In this document: one piece after another, positions 33,666 through 41,727 of the stretch
Position numbering within the stretch: position 1 is the stretch's first letter
How the letters are laid out: every line of letters begins with the position of its first letter
The notes under the pieces: generated by a model
What the model was told of the DNA's origin: nothing
Seen by the model: the letters and a program-made list of their open reading frames with translations, nothing else
Databases searched by the model: none
Program-made: the position numbers and the translations under genes
NCBI RefSeq assembly: GCF_043633585.1
Contig: NZ_CP141832.1
Location: forward strand, 2,604,001 to 2,668,000
Source of the DNA: Lacrimispora sinapis
GTDB taxonomy: Bacteria; Bacillota; Clostridia; Lachnospirales; Lachnospiraceae
Direction of reading: 5' to 3'
Length of the DNA: 64,000 nucleotides

Positions 33666-33706
33666 TTTTTTGCCAATTTACATAGATCAACTTACTTAAT
33701 TTAACT

Positions 33707-34123
33707 TTATTGATCACCCATGAAAAAGTTTATCCTATCTTTTATATCTTTATCAACGTTATTTCTATTTCTTATCTCATTTAACAAATCAAGATATGAT
33801 TCTTTATTAACTAACTTGGGATCATTAATTATCCTATTCATCATCCAAATTGTATGCAAAGTAGGCTTTCTCTTAACGGATTGATACAATAGTTCCTCGT
33901 AACCATTGTTATAAAACGTCTCAACAAAATGAGTTAATGGACCTGGTTGTCCAAAATCAGCCTCCGGGAAATCTTCCATTAACTGAAGTATTGGTTCAAC
34001 AAAATTATATGGAGTCTCGGATTCCTTTATACTATCCACTACATCATACGCAATATTAATAAAATCATCTTCGCTAACTGCTTTTCTTAAAGTTTCTATA
34101 AATTCCTGTTCATTATTATTCAT
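33707..34123 (-). CDS. Probable immunity protein for the Rhs 4 tip
   Basis: The 138-residue acidic protein is fully helical in appearance, with PEADFGQPGPLTHFVETFYN, GYEELLYQSVKRKPTLHTIW and MMNRIINDPKL. I do not recognise a named family. It begins four bases after the stop of the toxin tip at 34128 (TAATTTTC spacing, AGGTAA upstream), which is the normal effector-immunity arrangement and the reason for this call. Confidence 0.6.
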   Translation of the reverse strand: MNNNEQEFIETLRKAVSEDDFINIAYDVVDSIKESETPYNFVEPILQLMEDFPEADFGQPGPLTHFVETFYNNGYEELLYQSVKRKPTLHTIWMMNRIINDPKLVNKESYLDLLNEIRNRNNVDKDIKDRINFFMGDQ

Positions 34124-34127
34124 AACC

Positions 34128-34526
34128 TTATTTACCTCTCTTCATAGTATTGGTGATATGCTGCAATGCTTTGGTCTGTGCTTCTAAAACAGAACTTTCT
34201 GGTATCTTACTATTGCTAGCTAATATTGTTACATTAGCATTAACATTCTCAATTGGAGTTTGTGTTCTTGCATTATGTTGTCTTTGAGCCCTATTTACAT
34301 CTGCATGTACTTCGTGAGGCAATGCCATAACAATATTCTGCTTTGAAGCATCAGTTGACAATCTAGTAGTTGCTAATCCTTGTTCATTAAGATTTGCATG
34401 TTGCCAAATTTCATGTCCTTCTAGTCCATCTCCTACAACTGAGCGTTTTGCAAAGTCTTCATATGTTGTAACCTCGTAAGCTTCTATAGGCGTCTGCCCC
34501 GACCCCTTAGCGACATTATCTTTAGG
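34128..34526 (-). CDS. Out-of-frame toxin tip of orphan Rhs 4
   Basis: The frame is open for 132 residues from the joint to the stop. It begins PKDNVAKGSGQTPIEAYEVT, a linker like that of Rhs 5 (PEDNGAEGSG). It continues DGLEGHEIWQHANLNEQGLA, TTRLSTDASKQNIVMALPHE and VHADVNRAQRQHN. GHE with following His residues suggests an HNH/treble-clef type nuclease, but this is a guess. One extra A upstream puts it out of frame with the core. An ATG at 34361 lies after the GHE motif and would give an inactive part. Confidence 0.6.
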   Translation of the reverse strand, partial: PKDNVAKGSGQTPIEAYEVTTYEDFAKRSVVGDGLEGHEIWQHANLNEQGLATTRLSTDASKQNIVMALPHEVHADVNRAQRQHNARTQTPIENVNANVTILASNSKIPESSVLEAQTKALQHITNTMKRGK

Positions 34527-36348
34527 TTTTTCCCCCTTTTATTTTACATTTTTCTCCCTCATACCCACTAGGATCATAATAAACCACCGGATTATTCCCA
34601 CAGTACGCATACAGGTTCAGTCCATCCCCTCGATACACATCTTCCTGCATGAACCTGCCAACCACTGGATTATAAAACCTTGCTCTTAAATAATACTGGC
34701 CGGTTTCCTGATCATATTGCTGACCGGTATACAGGATTCGGTTCTTGACTTCTTCTGAGTGCTGCCGTAAACTTTTAAAAGCATCGTACTCATAGAAGTT
34801 TTCAATCGTTCTCTGATTCCCCGTTATGTACGCAGTACTGTTCTGCTCGTCCAGATGATAAGCATGGGATCCATCTCTTCCCTCTGTCTCACTTCCGGCT
34901 ATACCATATCCAAGAATATATCTGGTTTTGACAGTATCATTGTCATAGATTTCTGCCTGAAGCTCACCATTATAATAGAGGTAACGGGAGATTTCCCCAT
35001 TGACGGATGTTTTGGCTCTTAAAAATTCTCCATCATAGAAATTTTCTAACTTGAAATTGTCTTCCTTCACCTCCGTTTGCTGGCCAAACGGATTGTATCC
35101 ATACCTCCTTTTCTTTCCATTTGCGCTTTCTTCCAGGATATTTCCCTGCATATCATACTCATATGCACAGCTTTCTCCCTGCAAACTTTTTTCAATTAAT
35201 TGATTTCTTCTATTATAACCGTACGTCTCTTTTCCTGCAACAGACTCCTTTTCCTTCCGGTTTCCGCAAAGGTCATATTGATAGGAAACGGCATCTCCAT
35301 CGTAGGTTTCTTTCAATAAACGGTTCATGGAATCATACTGATATTGAATTCCAGTTACGATAGGATTTTTATTTATATCTTCACCATCTATTGCTTTGCC
35401 CTTGTTAAACTCCCCTAAGACTACCCGGCTGCCTGTTTTGGCTGTCCGGTTTCCATTTAAATCATAATCATACCGGAAGTCAAACAACGGCTGTTTTTCG
35501 GAGACAAACGTAGCCAGGCGGTTGATGTTTCCGTCCGTGTCGTATTCATAAATAGTCTTCACTCCATTGAAATGACGTATGGTCTCAAGCCTTCCATCTG
35601 GGTAATGGCTGTATTGTACGATCTCATTTCCAGTCTGGTCTTTGATGTTCTTTAAACTCCCTCTCCAGTCATATCCATAAAATAGCATTTTCCCTGTGAC
35701 ATCCGTCAGGGTTTTTAATGATCCGTCTTTATTATAAGTACAGGAAACAAGCGTCTGGCCCGAAGATGATTTCTTTATCAGCTTTCCATCCGGACGATAC
35801 TCATAGGTATAGCAGAAACCTCCGGACACCGCCTTTTTCTTTCTGCCAAAGGAATCATACTCCCAGCTTCTGGTTACCTGATTCCCATTCCGGTCAATGG
35901 ACAGTACTTTCCTGCCTTCCCTATCATACCGGAACGTCTCACTATTTCCTTCCTGATCAACGATTTCACAAACCTTTCCCTGGCTGTTATACTGGTAGGT
36001 GATCACGCCTCCATTGGCATCTGTGGTGCTGGTCACAAGGCCCATGCTGTTATAGGTATAGGTTTCCATTCCTCCATCTGCATTGTGTACGCTGCGAATC
36101 CTTCCCCAACTGTCTGTGTCCATGCCTGTATGATTCTGCTTTCCGTCCACAATTCCTGTCATTCGGCCGTTGGCATCATAACGGTACGACTGCGCAGCTT
36201 TTCCTTTTTTCCTGCTTCTGGAGGTGTAAACCTCCGTTTCCAGTCCATGAATTCCGTACTGGTAAGTAAGTTCATTCCCTTCGGCCGTTCGTTTTTTGGA
36301 AATTCTTCCTGTTGCTTTATCAGAAAAATGTCGCACATCTGCAACCAT
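34522..36348 (-). pseudogene. Orphan Rhs 4 core, frameshifted before its tip
   Basis: The 608-codon frame is a 5'-truncated Rhs shell with YD repeats and the terminal GRFMQEDVYRGDGLNLYAYC and YYDPSGYEGEKCKIK. It ends early (KGGKT) because the run at 34527-34540 has one A more than needed; removing it reads on into the tip at 34526. Compared with the full gene it lacks 24 residues between two copies of NQV (near 35880), an in-frame deletion. Its ATG at 36348 is donated by repeat copy C, with the join at about 36303. Confidence 0.8.
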
Positions 36349-36598
36349 TTTAAAATCTCATAACAGGAAATCTACTCTCATTACTTGCCATAAAACAAAG
36401 GTGAATCATGGGGTCCAAAATGATGCAGGTTAAAGGCAGGTGCTCCTTACCGCGCTCCTGCCAGTTTACAGCAGCCGGCAATGCCGACTGCATAAAGATT
36501 TTAATCAATGCCCTCCTTTTTTATTAGGTGACCGTCAATAAATCAATAGTCACCTGTCAGATGGTCGTAACAGCACTGGAGCTAGCCAAATTCAAAGC
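36304..36598. repeat. 600-bp noncoding repeat, copy C (split by IS3)
   Basis: This is the right half of the repeat, starting TGTTGCTTTATCAG. It continues beyond the IS at 37849-37893 (TTTTAAGGTATCTGCGTAGG). It keeps the hairpins GGCAGGTGC / GCTCCTGCC and GCAGCCGGCAATGCC, and AGGTGAC...GTCACCT (36526-36556). The IS insertion made the 3-bp repeat AGC. No gene is present in the 36349-36674 gap. Confidence 0.7.
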
Positions 36599-36674
36599 TG
36601 GATCGGCTACAATTAACTAGACAGAAATTTTAAGGGCATATATGATAGTATTAATAAGGAAAGGATGATGCCCT

Positions 36675-36974
36675 ATGTCTCAAAACAAAAAACCAAGACC
36701 ACGCCGTACATTTACTCCTGAATTAAAACAACAAATCGTTGATCTCTATCGAGGTGGAAAAAGAAAATGCGATATTATCAGAGAATACGATATTGCAAGT
36801 TCTCTCCTTGATAAGTGGATTGCACAGGCTAATAACAGTGGTTCCTTTAAAGAAAAAGATAACCGTTCTACAGAAGATGCCGAACTGCTTAGACTTCGCA
36901 AGGAAATTCAGCAGCTTAAGATGGAGAACGATATTTTACACCAAGGGTGGGCAGCGCCAAGCAAGCAGCGCTGA
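36675..36974 (+). CDS. IS3-family transposase OrfA, divergent form
   Basis: The 99-residue protein has the same plan as copy 1 but many substitutions: FTPELKQQIVDLYRGGKRKC, then REYDIASSLLDKWIAQ, and a zipper with LRLRKEIQQLKMENDIL. It shares the abnormal ending HQGWAAPSKQR with copy 1. GGAAAGGATG precedes the ATG. The switch from diverged to nearly identical sequence happens within the last dozen codons. Confidence 0.85.
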   Translation: MSQNKKPRPRRTFTPELKQQIVDLYRGGKRKCDIIREYDIASSLLDKWIAQANNSGSFKEKDNRSTEDAELLRLRKEIQQLKMENDILHQGWAAPSKQR

Positions 36975-37827
36975 TCTTAGGACGAAAGTAAATGTGATCA
37001 AGGCAAATACCCACAAATACTCTGTGTCAGCAATGTGTAGAGTCCTACAAATTCCAAGAAGCACCTATTACTACGAAGCAAAAGCAAAGAAAGATGAATC
37101 TGAATTGACAGCAAATATAATTGATATCTTTAAGGCGAGTCGTAACAATTACGGGACACGGAAAATAAAATCCGATTTAAAGGATAGAAATCTGATTGCC
37201 TCCCGTCGCCGCATCGGAAGGATTATGACGCAGGAAGGACTTGTTTCAAATTATACGACTGCCCAATTCCGTCCGCAGAAAGACACCTGTAACGAGTCAA
37301 AAATTGAAAACGTGGTTGACCGCCAATTCAATCAACAACCATATAGAAATATTGTTGTAAGTGACCTAACATATGTCCGGGTCGGTACGAGCTGGAACTA
37401 CATATGTGTCCTTGTTGACCTATTTAATAGAGAAATAATCGGTTACAGTGCCGGACGCAACAAAACAGCAAACCTTGTAAAACAGGCATTTCAGTCCGTA
37501 AAGGGAAATCTGAAAGATATCCAGATATTTCATACGGATCGTGGAAACGAATTCAAGAATCAGACGATTGATGAAACTCTGAAAGCATTTGAAATTCAAC
37601 GCTCTCTCAGCCATAAAGGGTGTCCTTATGATAATGCGGTTGCAGAAGCAACATTTAAAATAATAAAAACAGAGTTCGTCAGAAACCAGACCTTTAGCAG
37701 CTTATATCATCTTCAGATTGAATTGGCTGATTATGTAAACTGGTTCAATAACCACAGAATTCATTCTTCACTGGGATATCTATCACCGGTAAAGTATAGA
37801 ATGATTACCCTTAAAAAAGTTGTCTAG
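36739..37827 (+). CDS. IS3-family transposase OrfB (DDE integrase)
   Basis: Family similarity begins at about residue 75 (VIKANTHKYSVSAMC); the earlier part of this frame overlaps orfA and is probably not translated as such. The HTH_21 region and the DDE core are intact: VVSDLTYVRVGTSWNYI, IFHTDRGNEF and NAVAEATFKIIKTEF. The Arg after HTD is kept here, unlike copy 1, so this copy is the likelier source of active transposase. Confidence 0.85.
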   Translation: MISIEVEKENAILSENTILQVLSLISGLHRLITVVPLKKKITVLQKMPNCLDFARKFSSLRWRTIFYTKGGQRQASSADLRTKVNVIKANTHKYSVSAMCRVLQIPRSTYYYEAKAKKDESELTANIIDIFKASRNNYGTRKIKSDLKDRNLIASRRRIGRIMTQEGLVSNYTTAQFRPQKDTCNESKIENVVDRQFNQQPYRNIVVSDLTYVRVGTSWNYICVLVDLFNREIIGYSAGRNKTANLVKQAFQSVKGNLKDIQIFHTDRGNEFKNQTIDETLKAFEIQRSLSHKGCPYDNAVAEATFKIIKTEFVRNQTFSSLYHLQIELADYVNWFNNHRIHSSLGYLSPVKYRMITLKKVV

Positions 37828-37922
37828 AAAACTGTTGACAATCCAAGCTTTTTAAGGTATCTGCGTAGGTACAGCGTATAAAATTTTACCAATCACATTG
37901 TAAATGGTTTTTACCTGAATTC

Positions 37923-38000
37923 TGGTAACGGAAAATCCACTCTCATTTCTTGCTCTAAAACAGAGGTGAACCATGGGGTCGAAAATGATGCTGGTTAAAG
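37923..38000. repeat. Partial copy D of the noncoding repeat with an Rhs scrap
   Basis: Positions 37923-38000 (AACGGAAAATCCACTCTCAT through AACCATGGGGTCGAAAATGA) match the middle of copies B and C. Just before it, 37895-37918 (ACATTGTAAATGGTTTTTAC) matches the Rhs core where it encodes QVKTIYNV. So a piece of Rhs core and a piece of the repeat are joined here. No gene is present in 37828-38056. Confidence 0.6.
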
Positions 38001-38026
38001 AGCCGGGGGGCAAAAACTCCCCCGGC
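38001..38026 (-). terminator. Strong GC-rich terminator
   Basis: The stem AGCCGGGGG (38001-38009) with CCCCCGGCT (38018-38026) lies 30 bases beyond the stop of the immunity gene at 38057. On the minus strand it is followed by CTTTAACC, a weak T-run. Confidence 0.7.
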
Positions 38027-38056
38027 TCAGCTCACATCAGACCGCAGTGTGGACCG

Positions 38057-38524
38057 TCAAAAAACTATTTGTCCACATGTAATTCTACCTTCGTGATGAA
38101 ATTCTATTATTTCGTTATAATCTGTTGAAAATAACCAAGTATCAGCTTCAACCGCTTTAATATCATCTAAATGATTGATTATAGAATTTAATCCGCACCT
38201 TATTATCGGCAAACCTTTTCCCCAAATAATATAATAGATGTCTTTTGAACAAATTTCTTTTAATTCTGACTCAAATTGGATATGTTTTATATTTTTTATT
38301 TTCTTTCCTTCCTCCCAATCAATACCCCAAGGAGTAAAAATCAATATTTTTTTAAAGTCATTATACACTAATACCTCTTCTTCATTATCCAATATAATGC
38401 CATCATTATGTAGTGCTTCTATGCACTCTTTCAATAGTATATTATTTTCCCTTTCCTCATTCTTATTTTTCGCTTTATTAATATTTTTTAACTTTTCAAG
38501 CTTTTTTTTAAGCTCATCATTCAT
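38057..38524 (-). CDS. Immunity protein of the CDI-immunity-like type
   Basis: The 155-residue protein has a lysine-rich helical N-terminus (about 1-35), then ILIFTPWGIDWEEG. The C-terminal pattern is YYIIWGKGLPIIRCGLNSII followed by AVEADTWLFSTDYNEIIEFH and EGRITCGQ. The WGKGLP...ADTWL...EFxHEGxIT pattern is seen in proteins annotated as CDI toxin immunity proteins. AGGAG lies nine bases before the ATG. It follows the toxin fragment at 38543, its likely target. Confidence 0.65.
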   Translation of the reverse strand: MNDELKKKLEKLKNINKAKNKNEERENNILLKECIEALHNDGIILDNEEEVLVYNDFKKILIFTPWGIDWEEGKKIKNIKHIQFESELKEICSKDIYYIIWGKGLPIIRCGLNSIINHLDDIKAVEADTWLFSTDYNEIIEFHHEGRITCGQIVF

Positions 38525-38542
38525 TTTGCAAATTCTCCTCTT

Positions 38543-38863
38543 TTAACGATTATACAAATCTATTATGGATTTATATTGCTCATAATTAATATCAATAGGT
38601 ATAGCTATTTTTACAGCCTTGCTACCCTTACCTTTTGAAAAGTCTTCAAAATTGTAATGTACTCCCTTATCTGGGTCATAATCAAGCCTCCACCTCGTTT
38701 TTCCGTCCAATGATTGTCTACCTATCTTTTGTTCATATCCATAACTTGACTCCAACCTGCCTGTATATGGTTGTGAACCATTAGTAAAAGCACGTGATTT
38801 GTCAACCTCATTCATTAGAGTATTTCTGGCACTTTCATTAATAGATCTTAGTTTAAATTTATT
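38543..38863 (-). CDS. Coreless toxin tip, 5' truncated
   Basis: The frame is open for 106 residues and starts within the stop of the preceding immunity gene, so no core or linker remains. It reads INESARNTLMNEVDKSRAFT, GRQSLDGKTRWRLDYDPDKG and VHYNFEDFSKGKGSKAVKIA. The RxRLDYDPxKGxHxNxEDF pattern occurs at the ends of many polymorphic toxins of Firmicutes (probably RNases), but I cannot give a firm family number. An ATG at 38815 could start a 90-residue product. Its immunity gene follows 18 bases on. Confidence 0.55.
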   Translation of the reverse strand, partial: NKFKLRSINESARNTLMNEVDKSRAFTNGSQPYTGRLESSYGYEQKIGRQSLDGKTRWRLDYDPDKGVHYNFEDFSKGKGSKAVKIAIPIDINYEQYKSIIDLYNR

Positions 38864-39170
38864 TTATTAACCTTTCTACTAATTGAATAGCTTCAAACAA
38901 GGCAGCACAAATTAATTCTTTGTTACAAACCACTACTTTTTTTAAAACTGGTTTTTCCCAATTATAATTATAGATTACATTTAAAACAAAATTTCCTTTA
39001 GAATTACATTCAGGATACCAACCTAGATCAATTAAATAATTATTTGGATATTTTACTTGCAATAGATCTTCTGTAAGAGAATCCTCTTGCTCATCTAATT
39101 TTTTATCAAAATCAATATGAAACTCATTATAAACAATACTTCCTACACCAAAATCAATATTATTTAGCAT
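38859..39170 (-). CDS. Probable immunity protein for the Rhs 5 tip
   Basis: The 103-residue acidic protein of mixed strands and helices has YNEFHIDFDKKLDEQEDSL, LIDLGWYPECNSKGNFVLNV and a C-terminal helix AALFEAIQLVERLIK. It begins eight bases after the stop of the Rhs 5 gene, with AGGAG-like spacing, which is the reason for the call. I do not recognise the family. Confidence 0.6.
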   Translation of the reverse strand: MLNNIDFGVGSIVYNEFHIDFDKKLDEQEDSLTEDLLQVKYPNNYLIDLGWYPECNSKGNFVLNVIYNYNWEKPVLKKVVVCNKELICAALFEAIQLVERLIK

Positions 39171-39178
39171 AATTTCTC

Positions 39179-40930
39179 CTAATTTTTGTTTAATTTATTA
39201 TATTCACTCTTACTTATAGGATGACCATGTATTGTATTGGCACTATTTTCTATTCTAATGTATGTGGTTTCCTTTCCTTCGCTAGCACCAATAACTCTCT
39301 CATACACTTTCGTCTTCCAATTCTTTCCGTTTGTAGTTGGTGTTCCTGTTTTCCATGCATCCCTTTCAAAACTTTCAATATCTATAATATCTGGTGAATA
39401 TTTTGCAGGTCCGCTTTTTGTTGATTTTACTATGTCCTTCCAAGATTTGTTTTTTTCAGGAGTATGTTTATGACCGTGATTTGTCCATTGAACATTATCA
39501 CCCGAACCCTCAGCGCCATTATCTTCAGGCTTTTCCCCCTCTTTTGAACAAACAACTTTTTTCCCATACCCACTAGGATCATAATAAACCACCGGATTAT
39601 TCCCACAGTACGCATACAGGTTCAGTCCATCCCCTCGATACACATCTTCCTGCATGAACCTGCCAACCACTGGATTATAAAACCTTGCTCTTAAATAATA
39701 CTGGCCGGTTTCCTGATCGTACTGCTGACCAGTATACAGGATTCGGTTCTTAACTTCTTCCGAGTACTGCCGTAAACCACCAAAAGCATCGTACTCATAG
39801 AAGTTTTCAATCGTCCTCTGATTCCCCGTTATGTACGCAGTACTGTTCTGCTCGTCCAGATGATAAGCATGGGATCCATCTCTTCCCTCTGTCTCACTTC
39901 CAGCTATACCATATCCAAGAATATATCTCGTTTTAACAGTATCATTGTCATAGGTTTCTGCCTGAAGATCACCATTATAATAGAGGTAACGGGAGATTTT
40001 CCCATTGACGGAGGTTTTGGCTCTTAAAAATTCTCCGTCATAGAAATTTTCTAACTTGAAATTGTCTTCTTTTACTTCCGTTTGCTGGCCAAACGGATTG
40101 TATCCATACCTCCTTTTCTTTCCATTTGCATTTTCTTCCAGGAGATTCCCCTGCATATCATACTCATATGCACAGCTTTCTCCCTGCAAACTTTTTTCAA
40201 TTAATTGATTTCTTCTATTATAACCGTACGTCTCTTTTCCTGCAACAGACACCTTTTCCTTCCGGTTTCCGCAAAGGTCATATTGATAGGAAACGGCATC
40301 TCCATCGTAGGTTTCTTTCAATAAACGGTTCATGGAATCATACTGATATTGAATCCCGGTTACGATAGGATTTTTATTTATATCTTCACCATCTATTGCT
40401 TTGCCCTTGTTAAACTCCCCTAAGACTACCCGGCTGCCTGTTTTGGCTGTCCGGTTTCCATTTAAATCATAGTCATACCGGAAGTCAAACAACGGCTGTT
40501 TTTCGGAGACAAACGTGGCCAGGCGGCTGATGTTTCCGTCCGTGTCGTATTCATAAATAGTCCTCACTCCATTGAAATGACGTATGGTCTCAAGCCTTCC
40601 ATCCGGGTAATGGCTGTATTGTACGATCTCATTTCCAGTCTGGTCTTTGATGGTCTTTAAATTCCCTCTCCAGTCATATCCATAAAATAGCGTTTTCCCA
40701 GTGACATCCGTCAGGGTTTTTAATGTTCCGTCTTTATTATAAGTACAGGAAACAAGCGTCTGGCCCGAAGATGATTTCTTTATCAGCTTTCCATCCGGCC
40801 GATATTCATAGGTATAGCAGAAACCTCCGGACACCGCCTTTTTCTTTCTGCCAAAGGAATCATACTCCCAGCTTCTGGTTACCTGAATGTGCCAGACTGC
40901 GACACGTAGCTGGAACCCAGTGGGGTACAA
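39179..40930 (-). CDS. Orphan Rhs 5 with RNase-like toxin tip
   Basis: The frame runs from an ATG in foreign sequence at 40930 into the Rhs core (QVTRSWEYDSFGRKKKA, joined at about 40887) and stays open for 583 codons. The core ends NNPVVYYDPSGYGKKVVCSK, a different joint from the other copies, with linker EGEKPEDNGAEGSG. The tip of about 105 residues has NHGHKHTPEKNKSWKDIV, SGPAKYSPDIIDIESFERDA and NSANTIHGHPISKSEYNKL. Scattered His, Lys, Ser and Thr in HxH and IHGHPI suggest a small RNase of the BECR/colicin-E5-like fold; this is inference. Core, linker and tip are in one frame, so it could be functional if transcribed. Confidence 0.8.
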   Translation of the reverse strand: MYPTGFQLRVAVWHIQVTRSWEYDSFGRKKKAVSGGFCYTYEYRPDGKLIKKSSSGQTLVSCTYNKDGTLKTLTDVTGKTLFYGYDWRGNLKTIKDQTGNEIVQYSHYPDGRLETIRHFNGVRTIYEYDTDGNISRLATFVSEKQPLFDFRYDYDLNGNRTAKTGSRVVLGEFNKGKAIDGEDINKNPIVTGIQYQYDSMNRLLKETYDGDAVSYQYDLCGNRKEKVSVAGKETYGYNRRNQLIEKSLQGESCAYEYDMQGNLLEENANGKKRRYGYNPFGQQTEVKEDNFKLENFYDGEFLRAKTSVNGKISRYLYYNGDLQAETYDNDTVKTRYILGYGIAGSETEGRDGSHAYHLDEQNSTAYITGNQRTIENFYEYDAFGGLRQYSEEVKNRILYTGQQYDQETGQYYLRARFYNPVVGRFMQEDVYRGDGLNLYAYCGNNPVVYYDPSGYGKKVVCSKEGEKPEDNGAEGSGDNVQWTNHGHKHTPEKNKSWKDIVKSTKSGPAKYSPDIIDIESFERDAWKTGTPTTNGKNWKTKVYERVIGASEGKETTYIRIENSANTIHGHPISKSEYNKLNKN

Positions 40931-41045
40931 AGCGCTACATGAATATGGAGCATCTGAAAGAATTGGATCTCCAGAATCAGTCTGATATCATAGCCGGCTG
41001 ACTACCGGCTACCTAACGGCTTAAATACAATTTGCGAAAAAATCT
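40888..41045 (+). other. Unidentified fragment at the Rhs 5 joint
   Basis: The stretch between the Rhs 5 core and the DUF6809-like remnant is GC-richer than its surroundings. It has a plus-strand open frame ending QWGTKRYMNMEHLKELDLQ and a stop at 41001, then a hairpin AGCCGG / CCGGCT (40992-41010). It looks like the 3' end of a foreign gene or insertion sequence. The family is not recognised. 41206-41269 is plain AT-rich spacer. Confidence 0.35.
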
Positions 41046-41068
41046 TGACACTATCATTTTACACTAAA

Positions 41069-41161
41069 CAGACTGGGCAATTAGCATTTGAGGAAACATT
41101 TCTCTACCAACAAGGTTTTATGGCTGGGGTCAGGGTATCGAATTCTTTAAGAACATTATAG
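41069..41161 (+). pseudogene. 3' fragment of a DUF6809-like gene
   Basis: Thirty codons, QTGQLAFEETFLYQQGFMAG then VRVSNSLRTL, closely parallel the C-terminus of the protein at 29194-29469 (QLALEEAFLYQRGFIDG). Nothing of the 5' part remains. It is followed by a terminator hairpin. Confidence 0.55.
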
Positions 41162-41205
41162 CAATCAAAAACACAGCCAGTAAATTAAGGCTGCGTTTTT
41201 GATTG
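41162..41205 (+). terminator. Terminator after DUF6809-like remnant
   Basis: A long stem CAATCAAAAACACAGCC (41162-41178) with GGCTGCGTTTTTGATTG (41189-41205) has one mismatch. It could also end minus-strand transcription coming from the immunity gene at 41270. Confidence 0.7.
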
Positions 41206-41269
41206 AAATTAAATAAGTTAATATTTGTTTAAAATTTATAACCTTATAAAAATTTATTTGATTTTAAAC

Positions 41270-41725
41270 TTAATTTATTTCTTTTTCTCTATATATTAAG
41301 GGTAATAGATATTGGCTAGCAAGACCTGCAATCTCAATTGTATACCAATTAACAGCAATTAAGTAATCCATTGTTTCATTAGATACAAAGTACTCCATAC
41401 CATATGAATTTTCGAACAATTCTCCTAATCTTTTAGCATTATTGACTTTTACTACAGTTTTTCTTGCAATATTACTATCCTGGCCCCAAAAAACATATGC
41501 TGGTTCTTCTTTAAGGTAATGAGAATAAGTAAATTCATACTTTTCTGTAGGTATTGAAACTGTATTTTTACCGATACCCAAATGTCCATCTGTCTTAAAG
41601 GGATTATAAAATGCTAAAACAGCCCTAATATACCCTTGAGCCTCATTCTCATTCAGCAGACAAATCTCAATATTTAGCTTATTACTTGTTTCAATTAATT
41701 CTTTTACATAATCCAACATATTCAC
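41270..41725 (-). CDS. Probable immunity protein of the main VgrG-Rhs effector
   Basis: The 151-residue protein starts two bases after the stop of the VgrG-Rhs gene, the closest possible effector-immunity coupling. It has a helical start (MLDYVKELIETSNKLNIEIC), a central strand region with TYSHYLKEEPAYVFWGQDSN, and a C-terminal helical segment. I do not recognise the family; partners of type-47 tips are diverse. It is probably cytoplasmic, as no signal peptide is seen. Confidence 0.65.
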   Translation of the reverse strand: MNMLDYVKELIETSNKLNIEICLLNENEAQGYIRAVLAFYNPFKTDGHLGIGKNTVSIPTEKYEFTYSHYLKEEPAYVFWGQDSNIARKTVVKVNNAKRLGELFENSYGMEYFVSNETMDYLIAVNWYTIEIAGLASQYLLPLIYREKEIN

Positions 41726-41727
41726 AC

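Larger units (their letters stand above)
36599..37845 (+). mobile_element. IS3-family insertion sequence, copy 2
   Basis: The 1247-bp element has ends TGGATCGGCTACAATTAACT and, read inverted, TGGATTGTCAACAGTTTTCT, flanked by AGC (36596-36598 and 37846-37848). It lies within repeat copy C. From the end of orfA onward it is almost identical to copy 1 at 16438; its orfA region is a different lineage. Confidence 0.9.
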
